The position numbers and the translations under genes were made by a program. The notes below the pieces were generated by a model. It made no database searches. It had not been told where the DNA came from and saw nothing but the letters and a program-made list of their open reading frames with translations. Positions 36,932 to 48,472 of a stretch of 64,000 nucleotides of DNA are shown here, piece after piece. The stretch covers positions 62,001 through 126,000 of the forward strand of contig REED01000173.1 of assembly GCA_007695225.1 (NCBI GenBank), read 5' to 3'. The DNA is from Gemmatimonadales bacterium (GTDB taxonomy: Bacteria; Gemmatimonadota; Gemmatimonadetes; Longimicrobiales; Gaopeijiaceae). Positions within the stretch are counted from its first letter, which is position 1, and each line of letters opens with the position of its first letter.

Positions 36932-38384
36932 CCCGTACTCCAATCGTCCAGGTACTCGTTCCGGCGTCGGGCTCCAGAGCCGGGGATCGCCATCGGCCGG
37001 GAATCCAGAGCACCGTTCCCTCCCGATCCACCAGGATGGGGACTTCCTCTCGTTCACCTCGGGGGATCCGAAGTTCCCCAATAAGCCGCTTGAGCCTCCG
37101 TGTTCCGCCGGGCACACGGATCCTATCTCCGGGCCTTCGCCCCCGAAACTCCAGGGGACTCTCTCCCAGGGGAAGGGTGAGGATGGCGTCCACGCCCGGG
37201 GTATTCCGGGTCTCTCTTCGCTCCGGCGGCGTGCCACCAGTCCTCCAGGAGACCTTGTAGGTCCTGCCTCCCAGACGGAGGCTTCCCTCGTCAGGGGCAC
37301 TCTCCGGGGAGAGATGGAGGGCCTGGTGGTCCCCTTCTCCACCAGGGTGCCGCGCCCCAGGCTCTTGGGACCCGGAGAGCCCGGGCCCGGGCTCGAATCC
37401 CTTCGCCCCTCGTCGCGCCAGGACCAACCACTGGAAGTCCCTGAAGAGGACGATGCCTCCGGAGAGGTCCACGGACTTACCACTGGTGCCCCGACCCATG
37501 AAGGCCAGCGCCGAAGCGGTGGCCCTTTGGGAGAGTCGGATGCCCAGGGAATCCACCAATCGCCGGAGGATCTCGGCCTGCACTTCCGGCGGCCGATCCA
37601 GGAACCGATCCCGGTGGAGGCGGAGGGTGGCATCCTGCCGGTCCTCCACCACTGCGTCGAGATGGGGCTGAAGGAGGTGGGCCATGGCCCGACTTCGCTC
37701 TGCGGCCAGCTTGGCCCCACGGCGGAGGGAGCGCCATGCTCCGGGATGGATGGTCTCCAGGAGGGGGAGGAGCTGGTGCCGGATCCGGTTCCGGGCGAAG
37801 GCCGGGGAGCGGTTCGATGGGTCCTCCCGGGGGCGCAGCGCGAACGCCTCGGCATACCGCTCCAGCTCCTGGCGCCGGAAGGGCAGGAGGGGTCGTCCCA
37901 CTCCGGGCTCCCGCCATTCCGGAATCCCCTGGAGGCCGTCCGGTCCCGTCCCCCGGAGGAACCGGAAGAGGATGGTCTCCACCTCATCGTCTGCGTGGTG
38001 GGCAGTGAGCACCACCCCACCCCCCACCGCCTTCCGGACGCTCTCCAGGAATCGATAACGGAGCTTGCGGGCCTCGGCCTCCTGGGAGGGCGGCGTCTCT
38101 GCCGCCCCCCGGTGGAGGGAAACACCCCAGGCCCGGCACAGGCCCTCGGCCCATGCGGCGTCGTCGGCACTTCCCTCCCGCATCCCGTGGTCGAAGTGGG
38201 CGGCCCGCAGTTCTCTCGGGCCCAACCCCGATGTGAACCGGAGCAGGTGGAGGAGGACCAGGGAATCCATTCCTCCGGAGAACGCCACCACCACGGGAGC
38301 ATCCTCCGTCCACCATTCCCGACTCTCCAGGTGACGTCGAAGCCGTTGGGGGAGGGCCTCCCGGGTCCGGCGCCCCCTCTTCAC
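36912..38384 (-). CDS. tilS: tRNA(Ile)-lysidine synthetase
   Basis: VVAFSGGMDSLVLLHLLR, HFDHGMREGSADDA, LTAHHADDEVETILFRFLRGTGPDGLQGI. Confidence 0.95.
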   Translation of the reverse strand: MKRGRRTREALPQRLRRHLESREWWTEDAPVVVAFSGGMDSLVLLHLLRFTSGLGPRELRAAHFDHGMREGSADDAAWAEGLCRAWGVSLHRGAAETPPSQEAEARKLRYRFLESVRKAVGGGVVLTAHHADDEVETILFRFLRGTGPDGLQGIPEWREPGVGRPLLPFRRQELERYAEAFALRPREDPSNRSPAFARNRIRHQLLPLLETIHPGAWRSLRRGAKLAAERSRAMAHLLQPHLDAVVEDRQDATLRLHRDRFLDRPPEVQAEILRRLVDSLGIRLSQRATASALAFMGRGTSGKSVDLSGGIVLFRDFQWLVLARRGAKGFEPGPGLSGSQEPGARHPGGEGDHQALHLSPESAPDEGSLRLGGRTYKVSWRTGGTPPERRETRNTPGVDAILTLPLGESPLEFRGRRPGDRIRVPGGTRRLKRLIGELRIPRGEREEVPILVDREGTVLWIPGRWRSPALEPDAGTSTWTIGVRDAGDDT

Positions 38385-39250
38385 CCGCTTCCCGGCTCGT
38401 CCCGAGGCTTGAAGGACCCCAGGGCGGGGGGAAGGGGACGCCCGGATTCCCGGTGCAGCACACGGGCCAGGAGATCGGGACGATCGGTCTGGATGGCGTC
38501 GGCCCCCCAGTCCAGGAGGGTCTTCATCCCCTGGGGATCATCCACGGTCCAGACGTGGACCGGCAGGTTCCGTCGGTGCGCCTCGCGGATGAAGCGGGGG
38601 GTGGTCACCTGCCGCCCCTCCCAGACCCAGGGAACCTGCAGGGCGTCGGTGCGGGGACAGTAGGGTCCCCCTCCGGGAAGGCGGTGGAGGAGGTAGAAGA
38701 GCTGGATCTGCCTTCGGGAGGCGGAAACCGGCCCCGGATACCCCAGGCGGTCCCCTCGCCCCCTCTCATGCTCCGAGGCGAAGAGGACGCGGTGCTCGGC
38801 CCCGTGGGCCAGGATGAGCTCAAGGAGCGGGCGGGCCGCCGCAGGAGCTTTGGCGTCCACGTTCATCCGGGTATGGGGGAGGGCTTCCAGGACCTCGGCG
38901 AAGCGGGGGAGCCGGACACCCTTTCCCCGAAACGAGGGGTGACCCTCCAGGTCCAGGAACCGGTAGCCGGCGTCAAGCCGGGAGAGTTCGGTCCAGGTCA
39001 TCTCCGCCACCGCTCCCGAACCGTCGGTGGTGCGGTCCACGGTGGGGTCGTGGATGACCACCAGCTCCCCATCCCTGGAGAGGTGCACGTCCATCTCCAG
39101 CACATCGGCCCCCCAGTCCTCCACCGCCGAACGAAACGCGGCCATGGTGTTCTCCGGAGCCAGCGCCGCCCCGCCACGGTGGGCGAATAGGAGGGGAGCG
39201 CCGGCCAGGTACGGGTGCCCTGGACGCGTATGGAGGGGGCGGGGGGTCAG
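38381..39250 (-). CDS. Glycerophosphodiester phosphodiesterase; probable CTG start
   Basis: Frame read upstream of ATG 39145 gives LTPRPLHTRPGHPYLAGAPLLFAHRGGAALAPENTMAAF; HRGG...PENT is the GDPD active-site start; only CTG candidates precede it, one in a CTGA overlap behind GGAGG. Confidence 0.85.
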   Translation of the reverse strand: MTPRPLHTRPGHPYLAGAPLLFAHRGGAALAPENTMAAFRSAVEDWGADVLEMDVHLSRDGELVVIHDPTVDRTTDGSGAVAEMTWTELSRLDAGYRFLDLEGHPSFRGKGVRLPRFAEVLEALPHTRMNVDAKAPAAARPLLELILAHGAEHRVLFASEHERGRGDRLGYPGPVSASRRQIQLFYLLHRLPGGGPYCPRTDALQVPWVWEGRQVTTPRFIREAHRRNLPVHVWTVDDPQGMKTLLDWGADAIQTDRPDLLARVLHRESGRPLPPALGSFKPRDEPGSG

Positions 39251-39756
39251 CGGTCCTCCAGCGGCCCCGCGTCTTCGGGCTCGATGCCATGGTAGGTCAT
39301 CAGGACCCGGTCCAGGAGCCCATCGGTCATCCGGAGCTCCAGGGCGGCCCGGTCTCCCTCCTCTCCGACACCGCCGGCGGCGGTCTCACGGAGGGAGAGA
39401 ACCCGCCCGGCAAGGAACTCCAGGAAATCCTCCACCACCTCGGGACGGGGCGATGGTCCCACCGGAGAATCGGGAAGCACCTCATCAAGGAGGAGTCCCC
39501 GGACGAATGCCAGGACCCCTGGAAAGGTGAGTTCGGGGATTCCCCCTCCCTCCATCCGCTCCTCCTCGGTGACGTTCTCCCATTCCAGATCGTTCCAGTA
39601 GAGGTCCTGGGCTTCCTCCAGAAGGTACGCCCGCCGATGCGGTTGCAGGGGATCGTTGGTGTCCGAAGTCGGGGTCCGCAGCGTCCGCCCAACGACGTCT
39701 CGGAGGCGGTCCCGACGTTGGGCGATGAGTTGCTTCGGAGAAGGGGCGTTATTCAT
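39247..39756 (-). CDS. Hypothetical protein
   Basis: Start at MNNAPSPKQLIAQRRDRLRD; no family recognised. Confidence 0.65.
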   Translation of the reverse strand: MNNAPSPKQLIAQRRDRLRDVVGRTLRTPTSDTNDPLQPHRRAYLLEEAQDLYWNDLEWENVTEEERMEGGGIPELTFPGVLAFVRGLLLDEVLPDSPVGPSPRPEVVEDFLEFLAGRVLSLRETAAGGVGEEGDRAALELRMTDGLLDRVLMTYHGIEPEDAGPLEDR

Positions 39757-39891
39757 TGTCCCACGGGAAGTGCGGAGAGGGATGGAGTCGGAAGTGGGAG
39801 GAAGATACGGCGGAGGCCGCCTGCCGGCACCCCCCGGTGCCTCGCCCCCTGACCCGGATGGCGGCCCGGCCCGGTGACCCGGTCGTGAAAA

Positions 39892-39915
39892 CGGCCCCTC
39901 CCGAAGGAGGGGCCG
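39892..39915 (-). terminator. Intrinsic terminator downstream of tRNA(CAT)
   Basis: CGGCCCCTCC cgaa GGAGGGGCCG perfect 10-bp stem followed on the minus strand by GTTTTC. Confidence 0.8.
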
Positions 39916-39954
39916 CCGCTCTCGGTGCACTGCGTTTCGGGACCTTCCGTGCAG

Positions 39955-40028
39955 TGCCGGAGGAGGGACTCGAACCCCCGACACGCGGATTATGATTCCG
40001 CTGCTCTAACCAGCTGAGCTACTCCGGC
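39955..40028 (-). tRNA. tRNA with CAT anticodon (probably elongator tRNA-Met)
   Basis: GCCGGAG/CTCCGGC acceptor, GCGGA ATCATAA TCCGC anticodon arm, GGTTCGAGTCC T-arm. Confidence 0.93.
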
Positions 40029-40171
40029 CAAGACGAAAACGCTACCCGCGGACCCGCCCGGTGTCAACCCCATTCAGAGCGGCGGAACAGGCGCTCCCAC
40101 CGGCCTCGGGAGCCCATCCGAAGCGCCGGCCACCGAAGGCGCTCTCAGAGAGGGTATACGCCGTCTCAACG

Positions 40172-40465
40172 TCAACGAGGAAGGGGCTCTTCCTCCGGCT
40201 CAGCAAAGCGGTAGAGGACCTCGCCGTCCCGTATCATCCCGAATCGCTCCCGGGCCAGAGCCTCCAGCGTCCGGGGATCCTCCTCCAGCGCCTCCACCCG
40301 GTTCCGAAGGGAATCCGTCTGGACCCGGAGGGCCTCCAGTTCGGCGTCGGCCACCTGGGCCCGCTGGTGGATTTCCCGCACATCCAGGAGGGTATACTCC
40401 CCACCGAACAGTGCATAGTACGCCGCCAGCCCGACGAGGGCGGGAAAGACGAGCTTTCGAAGCAT
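40172..40465 (-). CDS. FtsB/DivIC-type septum formation initiator
   Basis: N-terminal TM, coiled coil, ALARERFGMIRDGEVLYRF; downstream of eno. Confidence 0.85.
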   Translation of the reverse strand: MLRKLVFPALVGLAAYYALFGGEYTLLDVREIHQRAQVADAELEALRVQTDSLRNRVEALEEDPRTLEALARERFGMIRDGEVLYRFAEPEEEPLPR

Positions 40466-40512
40466 GCGGAACCTCGTCCGATGGGTCGGCCCGTGAAAGG
40501 CGCGCCTCGGGG

Positions 40513-41805
<1,293 letters not shown>

Positions 41806-42621
41806 TCAGTCCTCAGGTCGATGCTCCAGGAACTCCCCTCCTCCGGGGTCCCCTGTTCCTGCTGGATCCTCCTTCCCTTCCTCCTCCTCCGGGGGGCGTG
41901 TCGCCTCCGCCGGTTCCTCCATGAGGGCCGCAACCCGGGCCCTTCCCTCCCGCAACAGTCCATCTCGTTCCGACATGCTCAAGCCGGACACCGGGATGGG
42001 CTCGCCGACCCGGATGCGGATCGTGCCGGAACGGATCTGGAACGAGCCCTTCGGCATGACGGCGTGGCTCCCTGAGATCCCCAGTGGAACCACCGGGACG
42101 CCGGTCTGGATGGCCAGTACAAAGGCCCCCTTCTTGAATTCCTGCAGGCGTCCGTCCGGGGATCGTGTCCCCTCGGGAAAGAAGATGACCGCCAGGCGCC
42201 GATCCCGGATCTCCGTTCCCGCCTCCTCGATGGAAGCCACCGCCTGACTCCGGTCAGATCGGTTCACCGCGATGTGGCCGCAACTCCGCCATGCCTTCCC
42301 GAATATGGGGATCCTGGCCAGTTCCTGCTTGGCCACGAAGCGATACCGAGCTGGAAGATAGGCGGCCAGGGCGAAGACGTCGAACCAGCTCTGGTGATTG
42401 GCCACCACGACGGTGGGGCGGCTCCAGTCCACGGACTCCATTCCATCCATCTCGACCCGGACCCCGGCCAGGAAGAGCAGGACCCGGGACCAGAACCGGG
42501 GGAAGACCTCGCAACAGGTTCGGGTCCCGGGAAGTCGGAGAAGGGCGGAGAGGACGATCCACCCCCCCAGGACCGCGGTGAGGGGTATTCCCACGATGAC
42601 GACGATGGCGCTCCGGATCAT
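41806..42621 (-). CDS. plsC: 1-acyl-sn-glycerol-3-phosphate acyltransferase
   Basis: VVANHQSWFDVFAL (NHxxxxD), FFPEGTRSPDG; start at MIRSAIVV, ATGA overlap with thiL. Confidence 0.9.
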   Translation of the reverse strand: MIRSAIVVIVGIPLTAVLGGWIVLSALLRLPGTRTCCEVFPRFWSRVLLFLAGVRVEMDGMESVDWSRPTVVVANHQSWFDVFALAAYLPARYRFVAKQELARIPIFGKAWRSCGHIAVNRSDRSQAVASIEEAGTEIRDRRLAVIFFPEGTRSPDGRLQEFKKGAFVLAIQTGVPVVPLGISGSHAVMPKGSFQIRSGTIRIRVGEPIPVSGLSMSERDGLLREGRARVAALMEEPAEATRPPEEEEGKEDPAGTGDPGGGEFLEHRPED

Positions 42622-43634
42622 CCCTCTCCCCCTGACTCCCAGGGCATCCCCCGAAAGTGGTCCCACCCGCCCCGCTCCACCCGCATGGGCTCTTCGTTGT
42701 CCCCGTGGAGGATCCACACACCCTCGCCTGCCATCACCTCCCCCACGCGGGTCAGGGAAAGATCGAAGGATCGGCGGAATTCCTCCACCCATGGCTCCAT
42801 CTCCCCCTGCGGCGCGGCCAGGAGAAGCTCATAGTCCTCGCCGCCATGGAGTGCGCATTCCAGGGCCCCACTCCCGTCTCCGTCTGCCTTCCCCTCCCGG
42901 AACCGGGGGTGTACCGGGAGCGTCCCCCCCCGAAGAAGGACCCCGACCCCGGAGGCGGCCGCAAGATGGGCGGCATCCCCAGCCAGCCCGTCGGAGAGGT
43001 CCAGCCCGGCGGAGAGGGCGCAGCGCTCCCGGAGCCATCGCGCTTCCGGAATGCGGGCCCGGGGCCGGGCGAACCGCTCCCGGAACTCCGGGTGAGGCAC
43101 ACCATCGGAGGTCCACGCGGCCACCGCCGCTGCCGCCCCCCCCAGGGTCCCTGTGACCCAGAGCGCATCACCGGGCCGGGCGCCGGCCCGGAGCAGGGGC
43201 GATTCGACCCGTCCCACCACCACCGCATCCAGGATCACGGGCCCCGGCGAACGGGTGAGATCGCCACCCAGGAGAGGGATCCCCATCTCGTCGATGCGCT
43301 CCCGGACGCCCGCCATGAAGGGCTCCGGGCCCGGTCCCGCCTCTGGAACCGCCAGGGATACGAGGACACCGATGGGCTCGGCAGCCATGGCGGCCAGATC
43401 AGAGAGGGCGGCCACCACCGCCCGTCCGCCCGCCTCCTCCGGTGAGATCCAGTCCAGCCGGAAATGGACCCCCTCCACGGTGAGGTCGGTGGAGAGGACC
43501 ACTCCGTCGGACAGCACCGCCGCATCGTCGCCGGGGCCCACCCTCGAACCTGGTTGGGGAGGGAGATCCCGGAGGATGTTCCGGATCCGGTCGAACTCGC
43601 CTCCCGGGCCCAGGGCCGGACCCGCCCCCCTCAC
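42618..43634 (-). CDS. thiL: Thiamine-monophosphate kinase
   Basis: GPGDDAAVLSDGVVLSTDLTVEGVHFRLDW, GGDLTRSPGP, DLSDGLAGDAAHLA. Confidence 0.94.
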   Translation of the reverse strand: MRGAGPALGPGGEFDRIRNILRDLPPQPGSRVGPGDDAAVLSDGVVLSTDLTVEGVHFRLDWISPEEAGGRAVVAALSDLAAMAAEPIGVLVSLAVPEAGPGPEPFMAGVRERIDEMGIPLLGGDLTRSPGPVILDAVVVGRVESPLLRAGARPGDALWVTGTLGGAAAAVAAWTSDGVPHPEFRERFARPRARIPEARWLRERCALSAGLDLSDGLAGDAAHLAAASGVGVLLRGGTLPVHPRFREGKADGDGSGALECALHGGEDYELLLAAPQGEMEPWVEEFRRSFDLSLTRVGEVMAGEGVWILHGDNEEPMRVERGGWDHFRGMPWESGGEG

Positions 43635-45247
43635 CTGGGCGGCCCCAGGTCCAGGAGAACGAATGGGAAGTCCAACTCCGTAGATCCCTCGCCCCGCTCC
43701 TCCAGCGCCATGGGGAGCGCGTCCACCACGTCGGAGGGAAGGAGGGCTTCTCCCCCGCAGGTCGCCATGGCCGCCGCCCGACCGGTGAGGTGCAGGGCCA
43801 CAGTCGCCGCATCCGGGGCCCGGAGTCCCCGAGCCAGAAAGGCTCCTGCCACTCCGGTGAGTACATCTCCCATTCCCGCTCGGGCCAGATCCGAGGTACT
43901 GGTGGGGCTCACCCGGAGGGGGCCCCCTCCGGAGATCGCCACCACCGAGGGGGAGCCCTTGAGGAGGCAGGCCGCTTCCCAGCGCCCCGCAGCGGCACGG
44001 GCAGCGCTCCCGGGGTCGGAGATGGCTTGTCCCGCCTCCCCCTCCACGATCCGGGCCAGCTCCCCGGGGTGTGGGGTGAGGAGGCGCCGATCCGGGGCGC
44101 TGGCCCCGGGAAAGGCGGCAAGGCGCCCCTCCCCCAGGAGGGTCAGGGCATCGGCATCCAGGAGAAGTGCGGGAGGCGCCATCTCCTCCAGAATCCGATT
44201 CAGGCGTCGAGCGGCCGATGCATCCGTCCCCATCCCCGGTCCGGCGGTCAGGGCATCCGATGACTCTGCGGCCAACCGAACGGCCTCGGCGTCATCCATG
44301 TCCACGAAGACGGCCTCCGGAACTGCCATCTGGAGAATGGCCCGGTTTTCCGCCGAGGACGCCACCCGGACGAACCCCACGCCCGCACGGAGCGCGGCTC
44401 GGGCGGAGAGGACCGCGGCCCCGGCCATTCCCGGGCGACCCGCCAGGAGAAGAAGACGTCCTTCGGCGTTCTTGTGCGTCCGGAAGGCCCGCCGAGGCCG
44501 GAGTTCATCCACCCATCCGGGGGTGATGAGCCGCGCTCCAGCTGCATCTTCGGACCAGGGGGGGAACCCGATCTCCACCGCTACCAGGCGTCCGGACCGC
44601 TCCCGCCCCGGGTGGAGGAGGCTTCCCAGCTTGGGGGCCCCGAAAGCCACGGTCACCTGGGCCGAGACCGCCTCCCCCCGGCAGGCGCCGCTTCCAGCCT
44701 CGACGCCGGAGGGGATGTCCAGGGCCAGGACCGGGCGACCGGATCGGTTCACCGCCTGGATCACCCGGTCAAAGGGCGCTCGGGCCGCTCCCCTGATCCC
44801 CGTCCCCAGGAGCCCATCCACCAGGACATCTCCCCAGGCCAGAACGGCGTCAAGTCGGCTCGCGTCGTCGGGAAGGGCTTCCGGGGAGGGGCCGTGACCA
44901 TGGAGGAGGGTCTGGGAGCCGGAACGCCCCACACCCACCAGGCGAACTTCCCGACCAGCGGCCCGGAGAGTCCGCGCAAGGACCACTCCGTCGCCGCCAT
45001 TGTTCCCCCCACCGGCCAGCACCACGACCCGTCCTCGGGGAAAGAGCCGATGTAGAACGAGGGCCGCGCTCCGTCCGGCGTTTTCCATGAGGACCGGCCC
45101 CGGCACCTGCATCGTCTGGATGGCATGCTCGTCGAAGGCGGTTGCTTCGGAGCCGGTTGGGACGGGAACGAACACCCGACCGAAGAGGGGGAGGCGATCC
45201 ATATCGAAGCTCACCCCGCGGGACTCAGGAGAGAGAGCTTGATGCAT
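43631..45247 (-). CDS. nnr: Bifunctional NAD(P)H-hydrate epimerase / dehydratase
   Basis: VLMENAGRSAALVL, LAGGGNNGGDGVVLARTL, LLAGRPGMAGAAVLSARAAL, LTPHPGELARI, GMGDVLTG. Confidence 0.93.
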   Translation of the reverse strand: MHQALSPESRGVSFDMDRLPLFGRVFVPVPTGSEATAFDEHAIQTMQVPGPVLMENAGRSAALVLHRLFPRGRVVVLAGGGNNGGDGVVLARTLRAAGREVRLVGVGRSGSQTLLHGHGPSPEALPDDASRLDAVLAWGDVLVDGLLGTGIRGAARAPFDRVIQAVNRSGRPVLALDIPSGVEAGSGACRGEAVSAQVTVAFGAPKLGSLLHPGRERSGRLVAVEIGFPPWSEDAAGARLITPGWVDELRPRRAFRTHKNAEGRLLLLAGRPGMAGAAVLSARAALRAGVGFVRVASSAENRAILQMAVPEAVFVDMDDAEAVRLAAESSDALTAGPGMGTDASAARRLNRILEEMAPPALLLDADALTLLGEGRLAAFPGASAPDRRLLTPHPGELARIVEGEAGQAISDPGSAARAAAGRWEAACLLKGSPSVVAISGGGPLRVSPTSTSDLARAGMGDVLTGVAGAFLARGLRAPDAATVALHLTGRAAAMATCGGEALLPSDVVDALPMALEERGEGSTELDFPFVLLDLGPPR

Positions 45248-45340
45248 GGGGGGAAGCGCCACGGAGGAAGGAGCGCCTTCGCGAGAGGGCCTGGAAGCAG
45301 AGAGCACGGACGAGGGGACCGGGCATCCCCGTCGCCGGGA

Positions 45341-45538
45341 TCACTTGTAGCTCTGTCCGATGGCGCGGCCGAAGGTGATCTCTCCGTTGTCGATGCGGAT
45401 GTTGAACCCGCAGTCGGGATTCGAGCAGACCCACGCCTTGTACTGGATGGGCGCACCCTCCCGACCGTAGTCGGAGAGGGGGATCAGCAGCCCGGCATCG
45501 CACTTCTGACAACGGGGGAAACGAGTTTGTTCCTCCAT
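45341..45538 (-). CDS. Small zinc-ribbon-like protein, unknown function
   Basis: CQKCDAGLLIPL...WVCSNPDCGFNI, four paired Cys; start at MEEQTRF. Confidence 0.7.
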   Translation of the reverse strand: MEEQTRFPRCQKCDAGLLIPLSDYGREGAPIQYKAWVCSNPDCGFNIRIDNGEITFGRAIGQSYK

Positions 45539-45601
45539 GATCAACCCCTCCCGGCAACGAGAATCCCCACCCACGACCCGACACCTGTCGGCGAGACGTT
45601 T

Positions 45602-45985
45602 CTATTCATCCCCGGCGGTCCAGGGATAGTTCCGCTCGAAGGCCTCCTCGAAGTCGAAGAGCCGCCGGAAGTCCTCCAGGCGGTCCGAGTCATCCTTCAC
45701 CAGGACCCCCGCCTCCACCAGTGCGAAGACGATCTCGCCCAGGTCGTCCGTGGAATGAACCCCCCAGTGTTCCAGCACCGTGCGGGCCAAGGGACCGAAT
45801 TGGTGCATGGCCAGATCCCGCACACCCACTGCCAACTCCACCCCGGTGATGTGGCGAGGCTGATCCATGGACTTGAGGACGTGGTGCAGCGCGGACAACA
45901 GGAACAGGTACGCCTTCCCGTGGAAGCGGGGATTCCGCTCCCTCAGGCGATCCATGATCTCGTCGGCAAACTGCACGTGGGTCAT
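45602..45985 (-). CDS. Minf_1886 family protein, unknown function
   Basis: RNPRFHGKAYLFLLSALHHVL...HITGVELAVGVRDLAMHQFGPLARTVLEHWGV resembles the family from memory. Confidence 0.7.
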   Translation of the reverse strand: MTHVQFADEIMDRLRERNPRFHGKAYLFLLSALHHVLKSMDQPRHITGVELAVGVRDLAMHQFGPLARTVLEHWGVHSTDDLGEIVFALVEAGVLVKDDSDRLEDFRRLFDFEEAFERNYPWTAGDE

Positions 45986-46058
45986 GAGGTGGAATCTGAT
46001 ATGAGGGGGAGGGGGAACGCCAGTCCGGGACGACCCCTTCCTGGAAGCAACGGGATGA

Positions 46059-47363
46059 TCAGCGTCCCGTCAACTCACCCACCAACGGTTCCCCCAGGGG
46101 GTCCCCGGTGAGTTCGCGGTAAAGGGGAAACCGGCTGCACAGCTCCCGGATCTCACCCCGGACCCGGTGACGTGTCGCCTCATCTCCGGGGGCCTCAAGG
46201 ACATCGGCAATCCAATCGCCCACCTGCCGCATCTGGGATTCCGTCATCCCGCGGGTGGTCAGGGCGGGGGTCCCGATCCGGAGTCCGGAGGTGACGAAGG
46301 GGGAACGAGGCTCTCCGGGTACGGTGTTCTTGTTCACCGTGATCCCGGCCTCCTCCAGGGCATGCTCCGCCTCCTTCCCGGTCAACTCCCCCCGGTCCCG
46401 CAGATCAACCAGGACCAGGTGGTTGTCCGTTCCACCCGAAACGAGTTGGAAGCCCCGCTCCATGAGGCGATCTCCCAGCGCCCGGGCGTTGGCCACCACC
46501 TGCCGGGCGTAGTCGCGGAAGGAGGGATCAAGGGCCTCTCGGAAGGCCACCGCCTTTCCGGCGATGACGTGCATGAGAGGACCGCCCTGGGTCCCGGGGA
46601 ATACAGCCTTGTCCACGGCCTTCGCGTGGGCCTCGGTGGAGAGAATGATCCCCCCCCGAGGACCCCGGAGGGTCTTGTGGGTGGTCGTGGTCACTACGTC
46701 CGCATGGGGTACGGGGCTCGGGTGAACCCCTCCGGCCACGAGACCGGCGATGTGGGCCATGTCCACCAGAAGGACGGCGTCCACCTCCCGTGCGATCTCA
46801 CCGAACGCCTGGAAATCCAGGGTACGAGCGTAGGCGCTGGCGCCGGCCACGATCATCCGGGGACGCTCCCGCTTCGCCTGGTCCCGGAGCTGGTCATAGT
46901 CGATGCGCCCGTCGGACTCCCGGACACCGTAGGCGGAGACCTGGTAGAGAATCCCCGAAGCGTTCACCGGAGATCCATGGGTCAGATGCCCTCCATGACT
47001 GAGGTTCATCCCAAGGAGGCGATCCCCCGGCTTCAGGAAGGCCAGGTAGACCGCCATGTTGGCCTGGGCGCCGGAATGGGGCTGGACGTTCACATGCTCC
47101 GCTTGGAAGAGGAGCTTCGCCCGCTCACGGGCAAGTTCCTCCACCTGGTCCACGAACTCGCAGCCGCCATAGTAGCGTCTGCCGGGAAGGCCCTCGGCGT
47201 ACTTGTTGGTCAGAACGGTGCCCACCGCCTCGAGGACGGCGCGGGAGACGAAGTTCTCCGAAGCGATGAGTTCCAGCTGATCGGCCTGACGGCGTCCCTC
47301 GGAGCGGACGGCGTCGGCCACCGCCGGGTCTGCGGCGCGGAGATTCGGGTAGGCTTCAGACAT
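46059..47363 (-). CDS. glyA: Serine hydroxymethyltransferase
   Basis: [48 protein letters not shown]. Confidence 0.97.
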   Translation of the reverse strand: MSEAYPNLRAADPAVADAVRSEGRRQADQLELIASENFVSRAVLEAVGTVLTNKYAEGLPGRRYYGGCEFVDQVEELARERAKLLFQAEHVNVQPHSGAQANMAVYLAFLKPGDRLLGMNLSHGGHLTHGSPVNASGILYQVSAYGVRESDGRIDYDQLRDQAKRERPRMIVAGASAYARTLDFQAFGEIAREVDAVLLVDMAHIAGLVAGGVHPSPVPHADVVTTTTHKTLRGPRGGIILSTEAHAKAVDKAVFPGTQGGPLMHVIAGKAVAFREALDPSFRDYARQVVANARALGDRLMERGFQLVSGGTDNHLVLVDLRDRGELTGKEAEHALEEAGITVNKNTVPGEPRSPFVTSGLRIGTPALTTRGMTESQMRQVGDWIADVLEAPGDEATRHRVRGEIRELCSRFPLYRELTGDPLGEPLVGELTGR

Positions 47364-47364
47364 T

Positions 47365-48420
47365 TCAGACGTAACTCCGGTGTAGGTGGCGGGCCTTCAG
47401 GACCCGCTCCTGGGCCAGTCGATCCGCGGCGACCGCCGTCGGAACCCCTTCGTTTCCTGCCAGCTCAAAGATCCGGAGGAGCGTCTTGAAGATCTCCTCT
47501 GCCTTCCGTTTGCTCCGCTCGGCACCCCAATCGTGGATCTCGCCGTAGACATTGATGAGCCCGCCGGCGTTGATGACGTAGTCGGGCGCATAGAGGATCT
47601 TCCGGGAATGGAGTTCCTGGCCGTGGCGCGGCTCGGCGAGCTGGTTGTTGGCCGCTCCCGCCACGATGTCCACCCTCAGGACCTTCAGGGTCTCATCGTT
47701 CACCACCGCTCCCAGGGCGCAGGGGGCGAAGATGTCAGCATCGAGGCCATAGATCTCATCCGGAGCCACCACCTGGGCACCGAAGTCATCCCGGACCCGG
47801 GCGACCCGCCCGTCGTCGATGTCGGTGACGGTGAGGCGGGCACCCTCGTCGGCGAGAAAGCCGCAGAGGTGGTAGCCCACGTTTCCCAACCCCTGGACGG
47901 TGACGTGCCGGCCCTCCAGGCTGGGACTGCCGTAGGCCCGCTCGGCACAGGCCCGGATCCCCTGATAGGTTCCGTACGCCGTCACCGGTGATGGGTCACC
48001 GGATCCACCGTAGATCCCCACCACCGAGTCCGTCTCCATCCGGACGAATTCCATGTCGTCCACCGATGTCCCCACGTCCTCCGCGGTGATATAGCGCCCT
48101 GCCAGGGATTCCACTGCCCGCCCGTGGGCCCGGAAAACCATCTCCCGGTCCCGGGTCCGGTTGTCCCCGATGATGACCGACTTTCCGCCGCCCAGGTTCA
48201 CCCCGGCGATGGCCGCCTTGTAGGTCATCCCCTGGGCCAACCGGAGCACATCCGTCACCGCCTCCTCATCGGAGGCATAGTTCCAGAAGCGGGTTCCGCC
48301 CAAGGCAGGGCCCAGCGTGCTGTCGTGGATGGCGATGATTCCCCGGTAGCCCAGTTCGGGCTCAGACCAGAACACCAGTTGTTCGTGCCCTTCCTCGGCC
48401 AGCAGGTCGAAGATCTTCAT
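47365..48420 (-). CDS. Glu/Leu/Phe/Val dehydrogenase (leucine dehydrogenase-like)
   Basis: [49 protein letters not shown]; start at MKIFDLL. Confidence 0.92.
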   Translation of the reverse strand: MKIFDLLAEEGHEQLVFWSEPELGYRGIIAIHDSTLGPALGGTRFWNYASDEEAVTDVLRLAQGMTYKAAIAGVNLGGGKSVIIGDNRTRDREMVFRAHGRAVESLAGRYITAEDVGTSVDDMEFVRMETDSVVGIYGGSGDPSPVTAYGTYQGIRACAERAYGSPSLEGRHVTVQGLGNVGYHLCGFLADEGARLTVTDIDDGRVARVRDDFGAQVVAPDEIYGLDADIFAPCALGAVVNDETLKVLRVDIVAGAANNQLAEPRHGQELHSRKILYAPDYVINAGGLINVYGEIHDWGAERSKRKAEEIFKTLLRIFELAGNEGVPTAVAADRLAQERVLKARHLHRSYV

Positions 48421-48472
48421 CGGTTTCCCGCTCCTGATCAGGTCATCTATAGGTCCACCGGGTCGGTCGGTC

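Noticed and set aside
36932-38302. N-terminal 457 residues of the listed 642-aa minus-strand ORF
   Set aside because: Out-of-frame reading of tilS; only the C-terminal 185 aa is Hpt
39247-39250. Stop-codon readthrough fusing the hypothetical protein to GDPD
   Set aside because: A careful codon count shows the TGA (39249-39247) is not in the GDPD frame; a CTG restart with 4-nt overlap explains the data better
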